From positions 850,592 to 914,591 of the forward strand of contig WNKI01000003.1 of NCBI GenBank assembly GCA_015350385.1: a stretch of 64,000 nucleotides of DNA, in the 5' to 3' direction. A program made the translations under genes and the position numbers. Positions 54,401 through 64,000 of the stretch are shown one piece after another (the stretch's first letter is position 1; each line of letters opens with the position of its first letter). Below the pieces are notes generated by a model, which did not search any database, was not told the DNA's origin, and saw only the letters and a list, made by a program, of their open reading frames with translations. Source of the DNA: Aculops lycopersici. Lineage: Eukaryota > Arthropoda > Arachnida > Trombidiformes > Eriophyidae.

Positions 54401-56121
54401 TGCTGCTGAGCTTGCGACACCTGTTGTTGCTGGGCTCTTGGTCCGCTTACAACGTTGGTCTTACCTGAGCTCACTGGTCTCTGCTGCTGAGCGCTCAAAG
54501 CTTGAGCCCTCTGTCTCTGGCCCAAAGTCATTGGTGTGGCCACTGGACGGCCCTTAGCGCCGGCCAACACAACACGCGGTCGCGACTGTCCCTTGGTTTG
54601 GGCAGCGACAACTGGAGCACGAGTGGTGGTGGTAGTTGTAGTGGTGGTGGTTGTGATTGGAGCTTGAGTGGCGCTGTTGTTGTCGTTTCCGGTTTGTCCG
54701 TCCTCAGACTGTTGGTTCGAGCCCGAGTCTTGGCTTTGACCCTCCTGGTTCTGGCCCAAAATGCCGCTTTGTCCGTTCGAGGTTCCATCGTTGTTGTTGG
54801 TGTTGATTTGCTCAAATTGATCGTTCTCCTGGCTAACTGGAGCTTGAGTTGTTGTCACCGAGATGAGTGGGCGACGGGTGGTGGTGGTTGGTCGCAACAC
54901 CTGTGGACGTCTAGTGGTGCTCACCTCAACCTGTTGCTGCGATTGCTCGTCGTTGCCCTGAGCGCCATCCTGTCCTTGAGATACGCTAGTTTGGTCCTCG
55001 TTGTTGTTGTTGTTGTTGCTGCTGCTGTTGTCACTTCCATTACCCGAGTTTTGTCCGTCTTGATTGTCCTCGGATTGCTGGTCGCCTCCATTGACAATCT
55101 GTTGCAATTCCTCCGATTGTGGACCAATCGACGACGATGTCGAGCCACCAGTCTGTTGTCCGTTACCTCCAAGACCACCTGTTGGTCGTGATCCCTGTGG
55201 GCGGCCATTGACTCCATTGTTTCCATTGTTGCTTGAGCTTGATGATGAAGTTGGACGCGCCGAGTTTGATCCATTTAGACCGGCGTTGGTGTTGCTTTCC
55301 TCGTTCTCGTTTTGTTGTTGCTGCTGCTGCTGTTGCTCGCTCTCATTGATGTTGTTGTTGCTGCCACCCTGGAGTGATGAATTAGTTTGGTCATCGTTTC
55401 CGGTGTTGCTGTCGCCTCCCGTTGTTTGTGGTCCAGTTGACGACGAGTCATCCTCGTTCTGCTGTTGCACTTGTTGCTGTTGCTGGCTCACTGGCGACTC
55501 AGTTGTTGGTCTTGGTCTCAGCGACGACGACGATCCGCCGAAAGTTGGACGCGATCCCGAGTTTGGTCTCTGTTGTTGTTGCTGCTGTTGTTGCTGTTGA
55601 GATTGTGGTCGCTGACTTGGAACAACCTGTTGATCGTCCTCCTCGTTTCCGGTCAGATTATTCTGTTGCACAATCTGTTGCTGCTGCTGCTGGTTTCCTC
55701 CTGCGGTCGCTGGTAAGTCACCATCCTCCTGTTGCTGCTGCTGTTGCTCTGGCAACTCGGTGGTGGTGCTAGTGGTCGTTGGTCGCATGCCGAAACTGCT
55801 AAAGTCTGGCCTCGATGGACGACCAACGGTTGGCCGCGAGCCAAACACTTGTTGTTGCTGGGTGATTGGCCTCTCGTTCATCTCAAACTGATAGTTGTAT
55901 GGGTCCTCGATTTGCTGCTGCTGTTGGGTGATCATAAATTGACCCTGCTGGTCCAGTTGAAGGGCGCTTGAGGTTTGAGTGCAAGAGGAGGAGAGTAGGA
56001 GGACTGCGACTGAGGATAGAATTACAAGTGCCCTAGTTGCGCTTAAAGCTTCTTTTCTTAATTGAATAAATATCCCGCCGAAGCCCATGGCTCCAACTCT
56101 GCTTGGCTCATTAGTCATCAT
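51466..56121 (-). CDS. Very long Gln/Asn/Ser/Thr-rich secreted repetitive protein
   Basis: Encodes 1551 residues in one exon. A hydrophobic stretch at about 31-46 (ALVILSSVAVLLLSSS) is a likely signal peptide, with a second Met at 12 as another start. Nearly all the rest is low complexity: polyQ runs, Asn/Gly/Asp runs, RPT and SRPT motifs, and Thr runs of 11. A block of about 108 residues (about 470-578) recurs almost unchanged at about 984-1092, and both are preceded by related motifs (GPQ-EELQQIVNGGDQQSEDN; SQENDQFEQ). No known domain is seen; a short DPYNYQFEMNE near residue 72 recalls the start of a chitin-binding domain but does not continue. A structural role in cuticle, silk or mucus-like matrix is a guess from composition. 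The uninterrupted frame over 4.6 kb argues that it is a real gene. Confidence 0.7.
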   Translation of the reverse strand: MMTNEPSRVGAMGFGGIFIQLRKEALSATRALVILSSVAVLLLSSSCTQTSSALQLDQQGQFMITQQQQQIEDPYNYQFEMNERPITQQQQVFGSRPTVGRPSRPDFSSFGMRPTTTSTTTELPEQQQQQQEDGDLPATAGGNQQQQQQIVQQNNLTGNEEDDQQVVPSQRPQSQQQQQQQQQQRPNSGSRPTFGGSSSSLRPRPTTESPVSQQQQQVQQQNEDDSSSTGPQTTGGDSNTGNDDQTNSSLQGGSNNNINESEQQQQQQQQNENEESNTNAGLNGSNSARPTSSSSSSNNGNNGVNGRPQGSRPTGGLGGNGQQTGGSTSSSIGPQSEELQQIVNGGDQQSEDNQDGQNSGNGSDNSSSNNNNNNEDQTSVSQGQDGAQGNDEQSQQQVEVSTTRRPQVLRPTTTTRRPLISVTTTQAPVSQENDQFEQINTNNNDGTSNGQSGILGQNQEGQSQDSGSNQQSEDGQTGNDNNSATQAPITTTTTTTTTTTRAPVVAAQTKGQSRPRVVLAGAKGRPVATPMTLGQRQRAQALSAQQQRPVSSGKTNVVSGPRAQQQQVSQAQQQQQQATPVKGNRRPQGGNNSNILTPQQQLQQLQQGNNNNNNNNNGQSQQNIGAGSRPTGSGGQDSQEQQNEDAEQQQTGNGNGNNNGILGRPPTSATETPIVQQNNLTGSEDDEQQTNIGNQQNGNQQINGGSAQQQNLRPTQSGAQQQQQQQQQQQQQRPTGGRPTFGSRPRPVVATTTTTEAPAQLVQQNDDDSSSNSGSGNTNNNGNGSSGNEDDSQQQQQNNNDDNASQNVIPTRAPFTSSSSRPTSTGGSSIGPQAEELQQIVNGGDQQSEDNSSNNNQDQDNNGNVNGNGNNDDNSSSTGTGTDNQSGDNQSQQLQQEVTSTTTTSTRRPLLASRPTTTRRPVARPTASTISTTQAPISQENDQFEQVNDSNSSNNGNGNGQNGNLGSNDGQNQEGQSQDSDSDQQSEDGQTGNDNNSATQAPITTTTTTTTTTTRAPVVAAQTKGQSRPRVVLAGAKGRPVATPMTLGQRQRAQALSAQQQRPVSSGKTNVVSGPRAQQQQVSQAQQQQQQATKSGRKPTSSFGQQQQQEVQPQIGNDFNGQQQIQTGAPVETPQFIMIPMQMPQQMFEIPQRQAMINVGGFDDRAQQQQQILTNPIMEPTFQSRPPKPITISGQQGSNNERPATKTSSAAVQGAPRAQSVASGATKQGPRQLGWMNNLVSPSQANGANRPTSGVKSSQQQQQQQAREQPLVGANQAATKSSRPSALTSTSSSSSNLNNGNQSGPRATTSGTKSNQQQQLAQQQVRPTQQQQQQQSPARANKTAAQQQQSRPSSADLSVSNGPRAAQQVANQQGGTKATSQQSLGSGGRPSGAFSSQQHSQGGAPRLVSGPQQQVTASRPTTSAQANSAQGSVKASKANGAGNQQQQVVSPAAAAAARASAKGGPRFQSILSNTNQESDQAANGQNGNSDIGSSSGFEQPQQQQVGSISSSNLGTKGGSGKLAGQQGSSRMSPGAKSRLATKMAQQQLQTN
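52841..53172 (-). repeat. Internal repeat block, copy 2 (C-terminal side)
   Basis: About 330 bases that match 54383-54714 at the nucleotide level with very few differences. The offset is 1542 bases, or 514 codons exactly. Confidence 0.85.
54383..54714 (-). repeat. Internal repeat block, copy 1 (N-terminal side)
   Basis: The partner of 52841-53172. The sequence between the two blocks belongs to a longer, more diverged duplication of about 1.5 kb that reaches to about 55.9 kb. Confidence 0.85.
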
Positions 56122-56819
56122 GTGCGAAGTGTTTATTTCTCTTCGTTTGAATATTTAATCTTATCTTATCTAATCTAATCTCTGCTGCTCACTAATTGTT
56201 CTATCTCTATTTGGGCGAACACTATCACCACTACTACTACTACCACAGGTATAGTCTTCAATCTTAGAAGTCACTGAGTGAGTTGGTGATCTATTGGAAG
56301 TCTTCGGAATTAGAATTGGAATTTGAAACGATGATTTCTTCTCTTCTCAAATTGAACTTGATGTTCACCATCGAACGAGTCGATTGGAATTGAGCGAATA
56401 ATCTTCAAACTTGAGAGCACCACTAACCACCAGGCAATCGATGCTCGTTAGTCTCAATTGTTGCTCACTCGCGCTTGCTAGCTTGCTTATGAAGAGAAAG
56501 AGAGCGACTTTTTAAAGAAGAAGAAGACCAAGAGAGCGAGCTTAGAGTTTTGTAAAGAGCAAGCAGCGAAAGCGAGCACAAAGGTTTAGCTAGTTAACTC
56601 ACAGAAAGACCAACAGTACCACCATAGTTGATACCTGGCCAGCCACCAGCGAGCTCATTTCTCTCATAATCACTCCGCGGTTCAATCAAAGTCTCTCTCC
56701 CTCTTTCTCGCTTTAGTTGCGCGAGTTGCGCGTCTAAATCCCTTGCTGGTGGCGGCGGCTAGTTAGCTAGCCACCATCGATTGCTCACTTGCTCGCTCGG
56801 GTTACATACAGCCTCTTAG

Positions 56820-56837
56820 GCGCGCGCGCGCGCGCGC
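56820..56837. repeat. Alternating CG tract
   Basis: Eighteen bases of alternating G and C, followed closely by CAGGTAAGCTGCGCGCG. This composition can adopt Z-form DNA and is unusual against the surrounding base composition. Confidence 0.9.
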
Positions 56838-59142
56838 TCAGGTAAGCTGCGCGCGTGGCAAGCGAGCCAGGGGATCAAAAACCCAGCGCCGTCGCGTGAG
56901 CATGAATCTTGGGCATGGCTGCGCGCGCCGCGCGCTCGTCGCGTCAGCTCGCCTACCTGTCTTGTCTACCAGGCCCACTGGACTTTGCACCAGTCTCGCA
57001 ACTCCAGGTACAAGCGATGGTAGTGGTGGCTGGTGTCATCGGTGGCGGCTTGCCGGCAAGAAAAGGACAGAGAGAGAAATCAAATTAAATGGAAGCCGCA
57101 CAGGTGGAAGTTGAGCGCGCAGCAGGTGAGTTAGCCAACTAATTGCAGTTTAGTGAGTTTGTTAGTTAGTTAGCTTCTCTGTCTGTCTGTCTTTCTAAGA
57201 TTCTGTTTAATATGCTACCTGCTGCTCGCCACCATCGAACGGCCACTTGTTGGAGCCATTGAGCTCGCCAACAGGAGAAGCAGAAGGAGCAGTCGCGGAA
57301 GAGAAACTATTACCTTACAAGGTAACGAGTTTAGTTCTGAGCAACGAGAGAGTGAATCGAGTTTCGATTGGCCGGCCGCTGGGGTGGCGCAACAAGTGAT
57401 TACGCCAACCTCCAGCGGCTGTGGCAGATCAAGTGTCAAGTTTCCCTCTTAATTTAATCAAACTTGTCGAGCTCACTCTGCCTCAATTCTCGCCTCCAAT
57501 TACTTACTTATTTGGTTGCTCATCAACTTCGCGCGTCATCCTCATTCCAAGTATCTAATCTAATGTTTGTTCCTTTGCAACCCTTTCTCTAGCTATAACA
57601 CTAGGAATAAGTTTGCGCCGTGTGGCATTGCACGAGTCCATTATGTTCATCATGATTATGATCCCCATCAAACTCGTCGTCGTTTTCCTCGTCTAAAGTC
57701 AACTCGCAGCCTCATTTGTATTCTAGTTCTCGCAACTTACCTGCTGGAGTCGATTTAGTTGCGCTTTTTAGAATGTCTCCCTCGTTGTGACGTGCAAATA
57801 GAAGATGCAACTAGTCGTGGTCGACCTCCAAATTGTTAGTTAGTTAGTTAGTTAGTTATTTGGTTGGTAGGTTTGTTTCTCGATTAGATTAACAAAAAAG
57901 CTGCCCCCACAACTCGAGGCTGTAACTCGAGACTACAATCTTGAAACGTCCTCTAGAGGCTACAGAGGCTAAAACAAATTAGCCTTTTCTCGGCTAATTT
58001 CTAGTTGACAAAAGTTTCAGCCGCTCGTTCGCCTCTTCTCCCTATTTTTAATTGGCCACTTGGAAGGGCGCCAAATATTTTAGGAAACGCAACCCTCAAT
58101 AATTAATTGTTGTGATTAAAATTTGACAGGTTATTTATTGGATCAATTTCCTCGAGGAGCGTAGATAGATATTGGAAATTGATCTCGAGTTGCACGGTTT
58201 TGTGTGAAGCCTCCAAAGCACCGCGGTGGTCCGAGATGTGAAACTCATTTTAAGCGCGAGACCTTCAACTCTTTGGGTGGGCCCAGAGTTCACGAGACAT
58301 TTTTAGACTCTCAGACGATCGCTCAGGTAATGCACTCGCAACTCTTGCTCTCTCCTTGCTATAATGTATGAATCTAATTGGTTAAATCAACATCCAACCG
58401 GGAGAATGGGAGGTAGAGACCAAAGCGCTTAAGTAAACAAACGGCGACGACCAGAATCGTGCATTTAAATCAAACACATCGCCGTCGTCATGAATGTCGA
58501 TGGCGATGTCAATGCCTATCCTCGCAACCAGCAACCAAGGAACCTAATGCCACCTGACGAGTAGTTATACTCTAGAGAAAGAGTGCCAAGTGCCTAATGC
58601 CCGCCCGCCCGTCAAATTTAAAATCCAACTAACTTTGGAGTGCCATCTAATCAACCTGAAGGGATCTTGCCAACATTAGACCTAAATTGGTGTTGTTATC
58701 GCGACTAGTGTTCGCTCTCTAGTCACCACCAAGTAGGTGAATAGACTGCTCTGGTTCTGTTTTTGTTGTGGTTAATTCAGTTGTTGTTGTTTTAAGGCTA
58801 AGGTTTCCGAAATCAATTTGTCATTTTAGCCCACGAACCGAGGAGCAAACTTGGCGAGCTAACTGGCGACTGCACGCGTTGCTCAGACAACATTTACCTG
58901 GGCCAGAAAAAGAAAAAGGTAAAAATTATTAGCAGTCAGCGAGACGAGCTCATTTTAGATTAATTGTTGTCCTTTTTACACATTATCATTCTTCTCTTCT
59001 CCTCTCCCTACCTCCCTCTTTTTCCATATCTTTTCAACCAATAATCGTCTTCTAATCGACGATCTACACCAACGTGTGGGACGTATTGCACTGTTTTGCT
59101 GCTGCTGCTGCTGCCGGTCTACATACAATCCCAAGTACTCAC

Positions 59143-59213
59143 CCGGGGCAACCTGAGGAATGATTTGCAACCAGCCTGAGCTGGCAGTACGGAAGCGCAA
59201 TTGCGCAAATTTT
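59143..59213 (-). CDS. Candidate short exon, possibly of a laminin-G-like protein
   Basis: On the minus strand 71 bases are bounded by 'aactagacag' and GTGAGTAC. One frame reads KFAQLRFRTASSGWLQIIPQ, and FRT followed by SSG and an aliphatic run recalls the start of laminin-G domains. No partner exon was found, and one short match is weak evidence. It may be chance. Confidence 0.2.
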
Positions 59214-62200
59214 CTGTCTAGTTGGCGAGATGGATTTGATGAAAAATTTAGCTGCAACGCCATAGGCAAAATTCTATTGGGCCAATAAGCAAAGTAAGAC
59301 GAAAAGAGTGCTTTGGTTGTGCCAAAATATCAATGCCCTTGATCGTTGTCTTCGTTGCCACCACCATAGTCATCTGGGCCGCAAGCTAGAAAGGGAGCGA
59401 GAGAGAGAGCGAGAGAGAGAGAGAGAGAGTGAGTGAGAGAGTGAGCCACTAGAAGAGATAATCGGTCAATTGTCGATTGTAGTAGTGGCGGTAGTAGTAG
59501 TAGCTTTCTATTGCAGTTTGCCAAGCTCGTTGTTACCTACGCTTGCTACCTATTACCTATGTTAACTTTAAGCAACAGGTTGCCCCCTTTGACTATTTTT
59601 CTTACTCGCGGGGAAGATTTTGCCGTCAAAATTACCGTCAGGCGAGCAGTGCAGTGCGTGTTGCTCTAGAAAATATGGCAAATAGATAGATATGCGCTAG
59701 CGCATTTCTGCACAAATGGGGGCGATCCGTTTTCAGGTAAGACCAAAGCCTGCTCTTGGTGGCTAGCTTGGCATTGGGAGGCGAGAGAGGAGCTCAGCCA
59801 TTGTATTGTTAGCTTGCCACAAGTTTGCGCTGTACGCCTGCGAGTGGATCTGTGTGCGCGGCGCCACCGTCGCCCGCTCACCTGTTGCTCGTCGCTGCTT
59901 AGTAGAGGCGAGGTAATTCAACCAGCACATTTAGCTTGCCCACCGGTGGGGCAGCCAATCGGGCAGCCGGCAGCAGATCGATGGATAGACAGCCAGTCTG
60001 TCGGTTGATTTGGCTCCAGGTAAGCTGACTGTGCAAAGTGTAAATTGACTTGAGCACTTACTGCTTGGTGCCGCTGGAGCCGCAACAGGTTGTCGGCGCC
60101 TAGGTTACACGAGCCAGCAGGCAGAAAAGGACAAGGCTCGTGCACAGGTAGTGGTAGTGGTGGTTGTGTTGGTAGTGTTACAAATCAATTGACTCCACTG
60201 AGGGGCCAAATTGCTTTAAGACATTGAAATTGCGCTAATGGCAGCATGATTCTAATAACAACAACAATCTGCTGATTGTTGTTGGCGGCGATGGCGATGG
60301 CGATGGCTAGCTACATTGGCCTCGTGCCCCAACTGCACCTCTAGTTATTGGCAAATATCGGTGCCAAAGATCAACTTGCCTCCTTTGCTAGCTTGCTGGC
60401 CAGGCAGAATGGAAACAAATCGTTACATGGGAACTAAAAGTCTCTCTTCTTCTCACTTCCAGCAACTAATTATATGAAGCCGGACAGTTTTCCTCAATCC
60501 AATCAGTTAGCCCGGAGATCAATGAATCCAACACCAACGACATCAAGATCATTGGCCATGTCATTTAGAGATCTCATCATACTCTGCAAAGAAACGAGCG
60601 CTTCAAAGTTGGGTTAGTTCATGTTTCCAAAACGGGACCTTTTCATATATAATGTACACACATAATAAACTTATTGTGTTCGCATATTTAGTCTTCTCCA
60701 ATACACTCACAAGCAAATTCAGATACAAACACCAGCAAATTTCTAATAAAGCCACCGCTCGTAACACAGTACGACAATACCAGCCAGGTAGTCGGCAAAG
60801 TTAGATAGCTAACCATCGAGAGACACACAAGCGCCAACTCCGCACACCAAAGGCGCAGAGTATGCCACCGGTTGTGCTCGTTTCAGGTGGACAGGTGCAC
60901 GGTGGCGATGGTTGGTCGATAAGTGAATGGCTTTAAGTTGTGTGGTTGACTCTATTGCTTCGATGACTTGCAGGCAAAAGATTTGAGAAAGATTTAGATT
61001 GAGCGAGAGAAGTTTAGGAGAGAATCGATTGGGAGAACGAGTTTAGTCGCCCTCTTTGTCTCTCTAGTTGAAACTCAAACTCACGCTCACTTTCTCCCCT
61101 CGTCTCTTCCTCGTCGAATTCAAACCATTGGTCACCGACGGAGTAGCAACAAGTTGTTTGGTGCTCACATAGTTCGAGCGACTAACACATTGAGAGAGTG
61201 AGAGATGATCTTACAACTTTTCTCGTAAGTAATGCTAGAAAGGCTTGTGCACCTGTAATTGTAGCTTGCTCGTGAACCAGGTAGTCAACTACGTAACAAA
61301 TCATGCTCTTGAATTACGAGATTTTCCACCCAGCTGTACATACTACTGTGCAATGCCAGACAAGTGTGCCAAAATTTGATTTCCTACCTGCATGTCGCCT
61401 GCCTGTTGGCGCCAGTGAAGAAACCGGCAGTAGGAGCACTAGCACTCGTAACAGCAGCAGTAGCAGCAAATGTCCAAAGGTCACACACCGGACATTTGCA
61501 ATAAGCCATGGTGACCATCATCAGCCGCCCAACTATATGGAGGCTGGCGAGCCAACAGGTTGCCCAGTTTGCCAAACTGCGGCGTCAGTGTCAGCTCACC
61601 TGGCCGGCCGTCCGGCTAGCCGCTGCACAAACTCGACTCTCTTTCCGTAGTTTATGGAGCACGAACAACCTTTAGAGTTGTGCGAGCGTCAGCTAGCTAG
61701 CAAGTTTTCCAACAAGCCAACCAGATAGTCAAACCAACCAGCTGACTGACCAACAAGCTCATTTGCTGTGCAAACCTTTCGGCTCCAATTGGAGCTGCTA
61801 CGGTGACGACGATAACGACGATGACAAACACGATGAAGAACCAAGAGGCCGATTTCTTAATGTTGTCGTCATCATCATCGTCGTTGTCCTTTTTTGCAAG
61901 AAAAGATGAGAAGCCACGAACTGAAACGACTAGAACAACCAACACTAGAACGACAACAAGTTGCCACCATGAGAGCTATCTAATTATGCACCAGAAAGCG
62001 AGAAAAAACCAAATGCTTTCTCTTTCGCTCTTTCGGGCCATCTATCTCAATGTCTGGTTCAACGCCGACGCGCAGATCGCAACCAATTGAAAGCTGGAAG
62101 CCAGAAGTCGGACGTCTTGGCGTGTCGAGGGTCAGTAAGGAAGCAGCAGTATTAGTGGCGAGCGTGAGCAGTCGATGCGACTGGCTCAACGTTTGGCATG

Positions 62201-63768
62201 GTGGCCAGCCTACCTGTGTGGCGATCTGGCTAGCTAGCTAGTTGTCGTGTACAATATGGCCAACAACAACAACAACAAGTGGTCTAATAGTGCCACTCGT
62301 TGATCTCGTCGTCTTTGCTGCCGTTTCTGCTCGGTGGTCTTAGCGTCTAGTATCTAGTGTCTTACTCTCGGTAGACTAGCCGTTAGTTAGAAGTGAATGA
62401 CACAGACACACACACACAGACATATTCTGGATGGTTCTTGTCTCCTTAATGGATTCACAAGAGGATCACATTAGTGTATCACGTTCCTTCATCTTTGTCC
62501 TTATTTCTCGCTCGCTAGCTTTCTCCCTCTTTCTCCTCCCGATATCTCGCACTATAGAGATGGTAGTGGTTGTAGAGCTTCTGAATAAATGATAGAACGG
62601 TTTGAATTGTTAAATGGTCGGACGGGGAGCAACCACGAACAGTTGGCAATAATTACAAACGGTTAGTGTTTGATGTTGATGTTGCTGCCGCTTTGGAGTT
62701 GCTTTCTAGCGTCACTATTCCATTTGGCTACAACAACAAACAAACGAATAATCAAGCAAGTAAGCAACAACCTGGTAAATGGAGAGCTCACCTGCTCAAA
62801 TACCTGGTTGGCACAAACACGTAGACCGTCCAAAGAACCAGCTGACTGTCTGACGGACGGACAGGTAGACAGTCAGAAGCCTCATATGCGATGAATAGGA
62901 GAGTGTTAATTACGCTGACGGTCACATTGGCCACAACAACGATACTATCGACACGACAACCAACGAGTGTCTTGGCGAAGAAGACCAAGGAGACCACAAC
63001 AATAACAACGACCACTCGAACTGCATTTAGCTCCGTTGATTTGAGCCATCTGTCGCGGTTTGCGGCTCATCGTGAAGTAGAAGTCAGAGGTGAAAGTACA
63101 GGTAGTGGCGAGGCTAAGCTAACAGTAGGCCAGCTAAACTAACTCATGAATATATATCTGAGTTGATCAACCTTTTCAAGTTTCGCTGATTATTTAAGAT
63201 TAAGATAAAACACGACGAGCTATTGAGTTGGTTGGCTGGCCAGTTTGCTAGGAGAATGACAAGCAGGTATGCGAGAGTACCATTATCAAAGTCGTCGCCG
63301 TCGTCGACTTCGTTTTGTTGCTATTCGTTTATCTATCTATCTATCGGTAGCAACAGCAACAACAGCAATAGCGACAATAATTACAGGAACAAGTGGCTGC
63401 GTGGAAGCAGGTGTAGTTTTATATTTATGGCTGCGGTTACCTATGGGCTGGATTATTTCATTCAACCAACACTTAACCAGCCGATGATGCTGCCTGTCGC
63501 TCGTCACTAGCGAACGTCAATGTCACCACACAAAGCTTTCGAGCTCCTATCATGTCATCTAGGTGGTCATGTCAGTCATTCCTGACCGTTAGAACAAATG
63601 ACCTATTACCTTGTCAATGCCTTTGGAAGCTCTTAAGTGATCATCTCACCTGCGAGCTAGACGACCACCATTGCAACCAATTAAACCAACAAACAAACGT
63701 CATAACTTCCGACTGCACTAACTAATCTACACTTAAAATATCTGGTCAATGAGAAACAACGAACGTGA

Positions 63769-64000
63769 CTAAAGGTATTTATTTGACATAATTCTAAAAA
63801 ACCTTCCCCTTTTCACGTGCTCAGCTTCTCTCAATATCTCCTCTGGATTGTTTTCATTTAATTCCAATTGGCCAATCAGTTGTATAACTCTAGTTCTTCT
63901 CTCGACTTCACCTCGTTTAGTGTGCAAATTGATTATATACTCCAATAGTGTCACGTCCCAAATGCACTCGTACATATCATCACAGCAATCATTACAAACT
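63769..64000 (-). CDS. C-terminal part of an unidentified protein, cut by the window edge
   Basis: The minus-strand frame is open from the right edge to a stop at 63769, giving at least 76 residues. It begins with a Cys- and Asp-rich stretch (CNDCCDD) and continues as a charged, helical-looking sequence containing ECIWDVTLLEYIINLHTKRG, RRTRVIQLIGQLELN and EEILREAEHVKRGRF. The balanced composition, unlike the surrounding repeat-rich DNA, suggests true coding sequence. I cannot name the family. A possible initiation at Met63975 cannot be excluded. Confidence 0.5.
   Translation of the reverse strand, partial: VCNDCCDDMYECIWDVTLLEYIINLHTKRGEVERRTRVIQLIGQLELNENNPEEILREAEHVKRGRFFRIMSNKYL

Larger units (their letters stand above)
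56122..63768. other. Non-coding, repeat-rich region
   Basis: No gene can be named in these 7.6 kb. They hold an 18-base CG run (56820-56837), GTTA units near 57836-57855, GA runs near 59399-59428, CACCTGTTG at 59879, CACTTGTTG at 57244, and CAACAAGTG at 62273. Several sites have AG directly adjoining a donor on the plus strand (59719-59742, 60001-60022). One minus-strand exon-like stretch is listed separately. Confidence 0.5.

Noticed and set aside
52097..55772. Many open frames opposite the Gln-rich gene, some with apparent Cys-rich repeats
   Set aside because: CAG/CAA runs read backwards give Leu, Cys and Val runs; these are not genes.
1..64000. CRISPR arrays, bacterial operons or phage genes
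   Set aside because: No spaced direct repeats or prokaryotic gene order are present; spliceosomal introns and arthropod protein families show eukaryotic DNA.

Overview
The window looks like arthropod nuclear DNA. The clearest sign is a chitin-binding Rebers-Riddiford cuticle protein (38011-39504). Other genes are papain-family cysteine peptidases, gastric-type acid lipases, a Fezf zinc-finger gene, an FKBP6/Shutdown-like co-chaperone and the start of a CLCA gene. Short or absent introns next to intergenic DNA rich in simple repeats, with digestive peptidases and lipases in clusters, would suit a mite or another chelicerate. That placement is inference; no marker gene fixes the species.

Layout. 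Positions 1-5700 hold a tandem plus-strand array of C1A cysteine peptidases: two intact genes (339-1544, 4355-5593), one broken by a one-base frameshift (2110-3284) and one cut to its first 82 codons (3730-3975). From 5.7 to 24.5 kb the DNA is mostly non-coding, with minus-strand pieces of two genes: two CLCA exons (12545-13100, 8918-8974) and one long exon of an unrecognised secreted low-complexity protein (13988-15509). At 24560-27461 a unit bounded by long terminal inverted repeats holds an inverted copy of part of the peptidase array, including an intact peptidase gene. An intronless FKBP6/Shutdown-like gene lies at 29040-30374, a two-exon Fezf-like gene at 36019-37521 and the cuticle gene at 38011-39504. 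At about 44.06-50.78 kb two acid lipase genes lie between inverted arms of about 1.05 kb. A 1551-residue Q/N/S/T-rich secreted protein fills 51466-56121. The rest, to 63.77 kb, is again non-coding and repeat-rich, and the right edge cuts the C-terminal exon of an unidentified gene.

How it fits together. Two separate digestive-hydrolase groups (peptidases and lipases) are each enclosed by inverted repeats, and the two repeat families look unrelated. The peptidase case can be read in detail: a 2.4-kb stretch of the array, from the 3' part of gene 1 to the DNA after gene 2, sits in opposite orientation between inverted repeats about 21 kb away. The displaced gene is intact while its array counterpart is frameshifted. 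The best candidate for an undescribed system here is therefore inverted-repeat-bounded units that carry and spread digestive-enzyme genes. The non-coding DNA is also rich in two related words, CACCTGTTG and CACTTGTTG, which no annotated feature explains.
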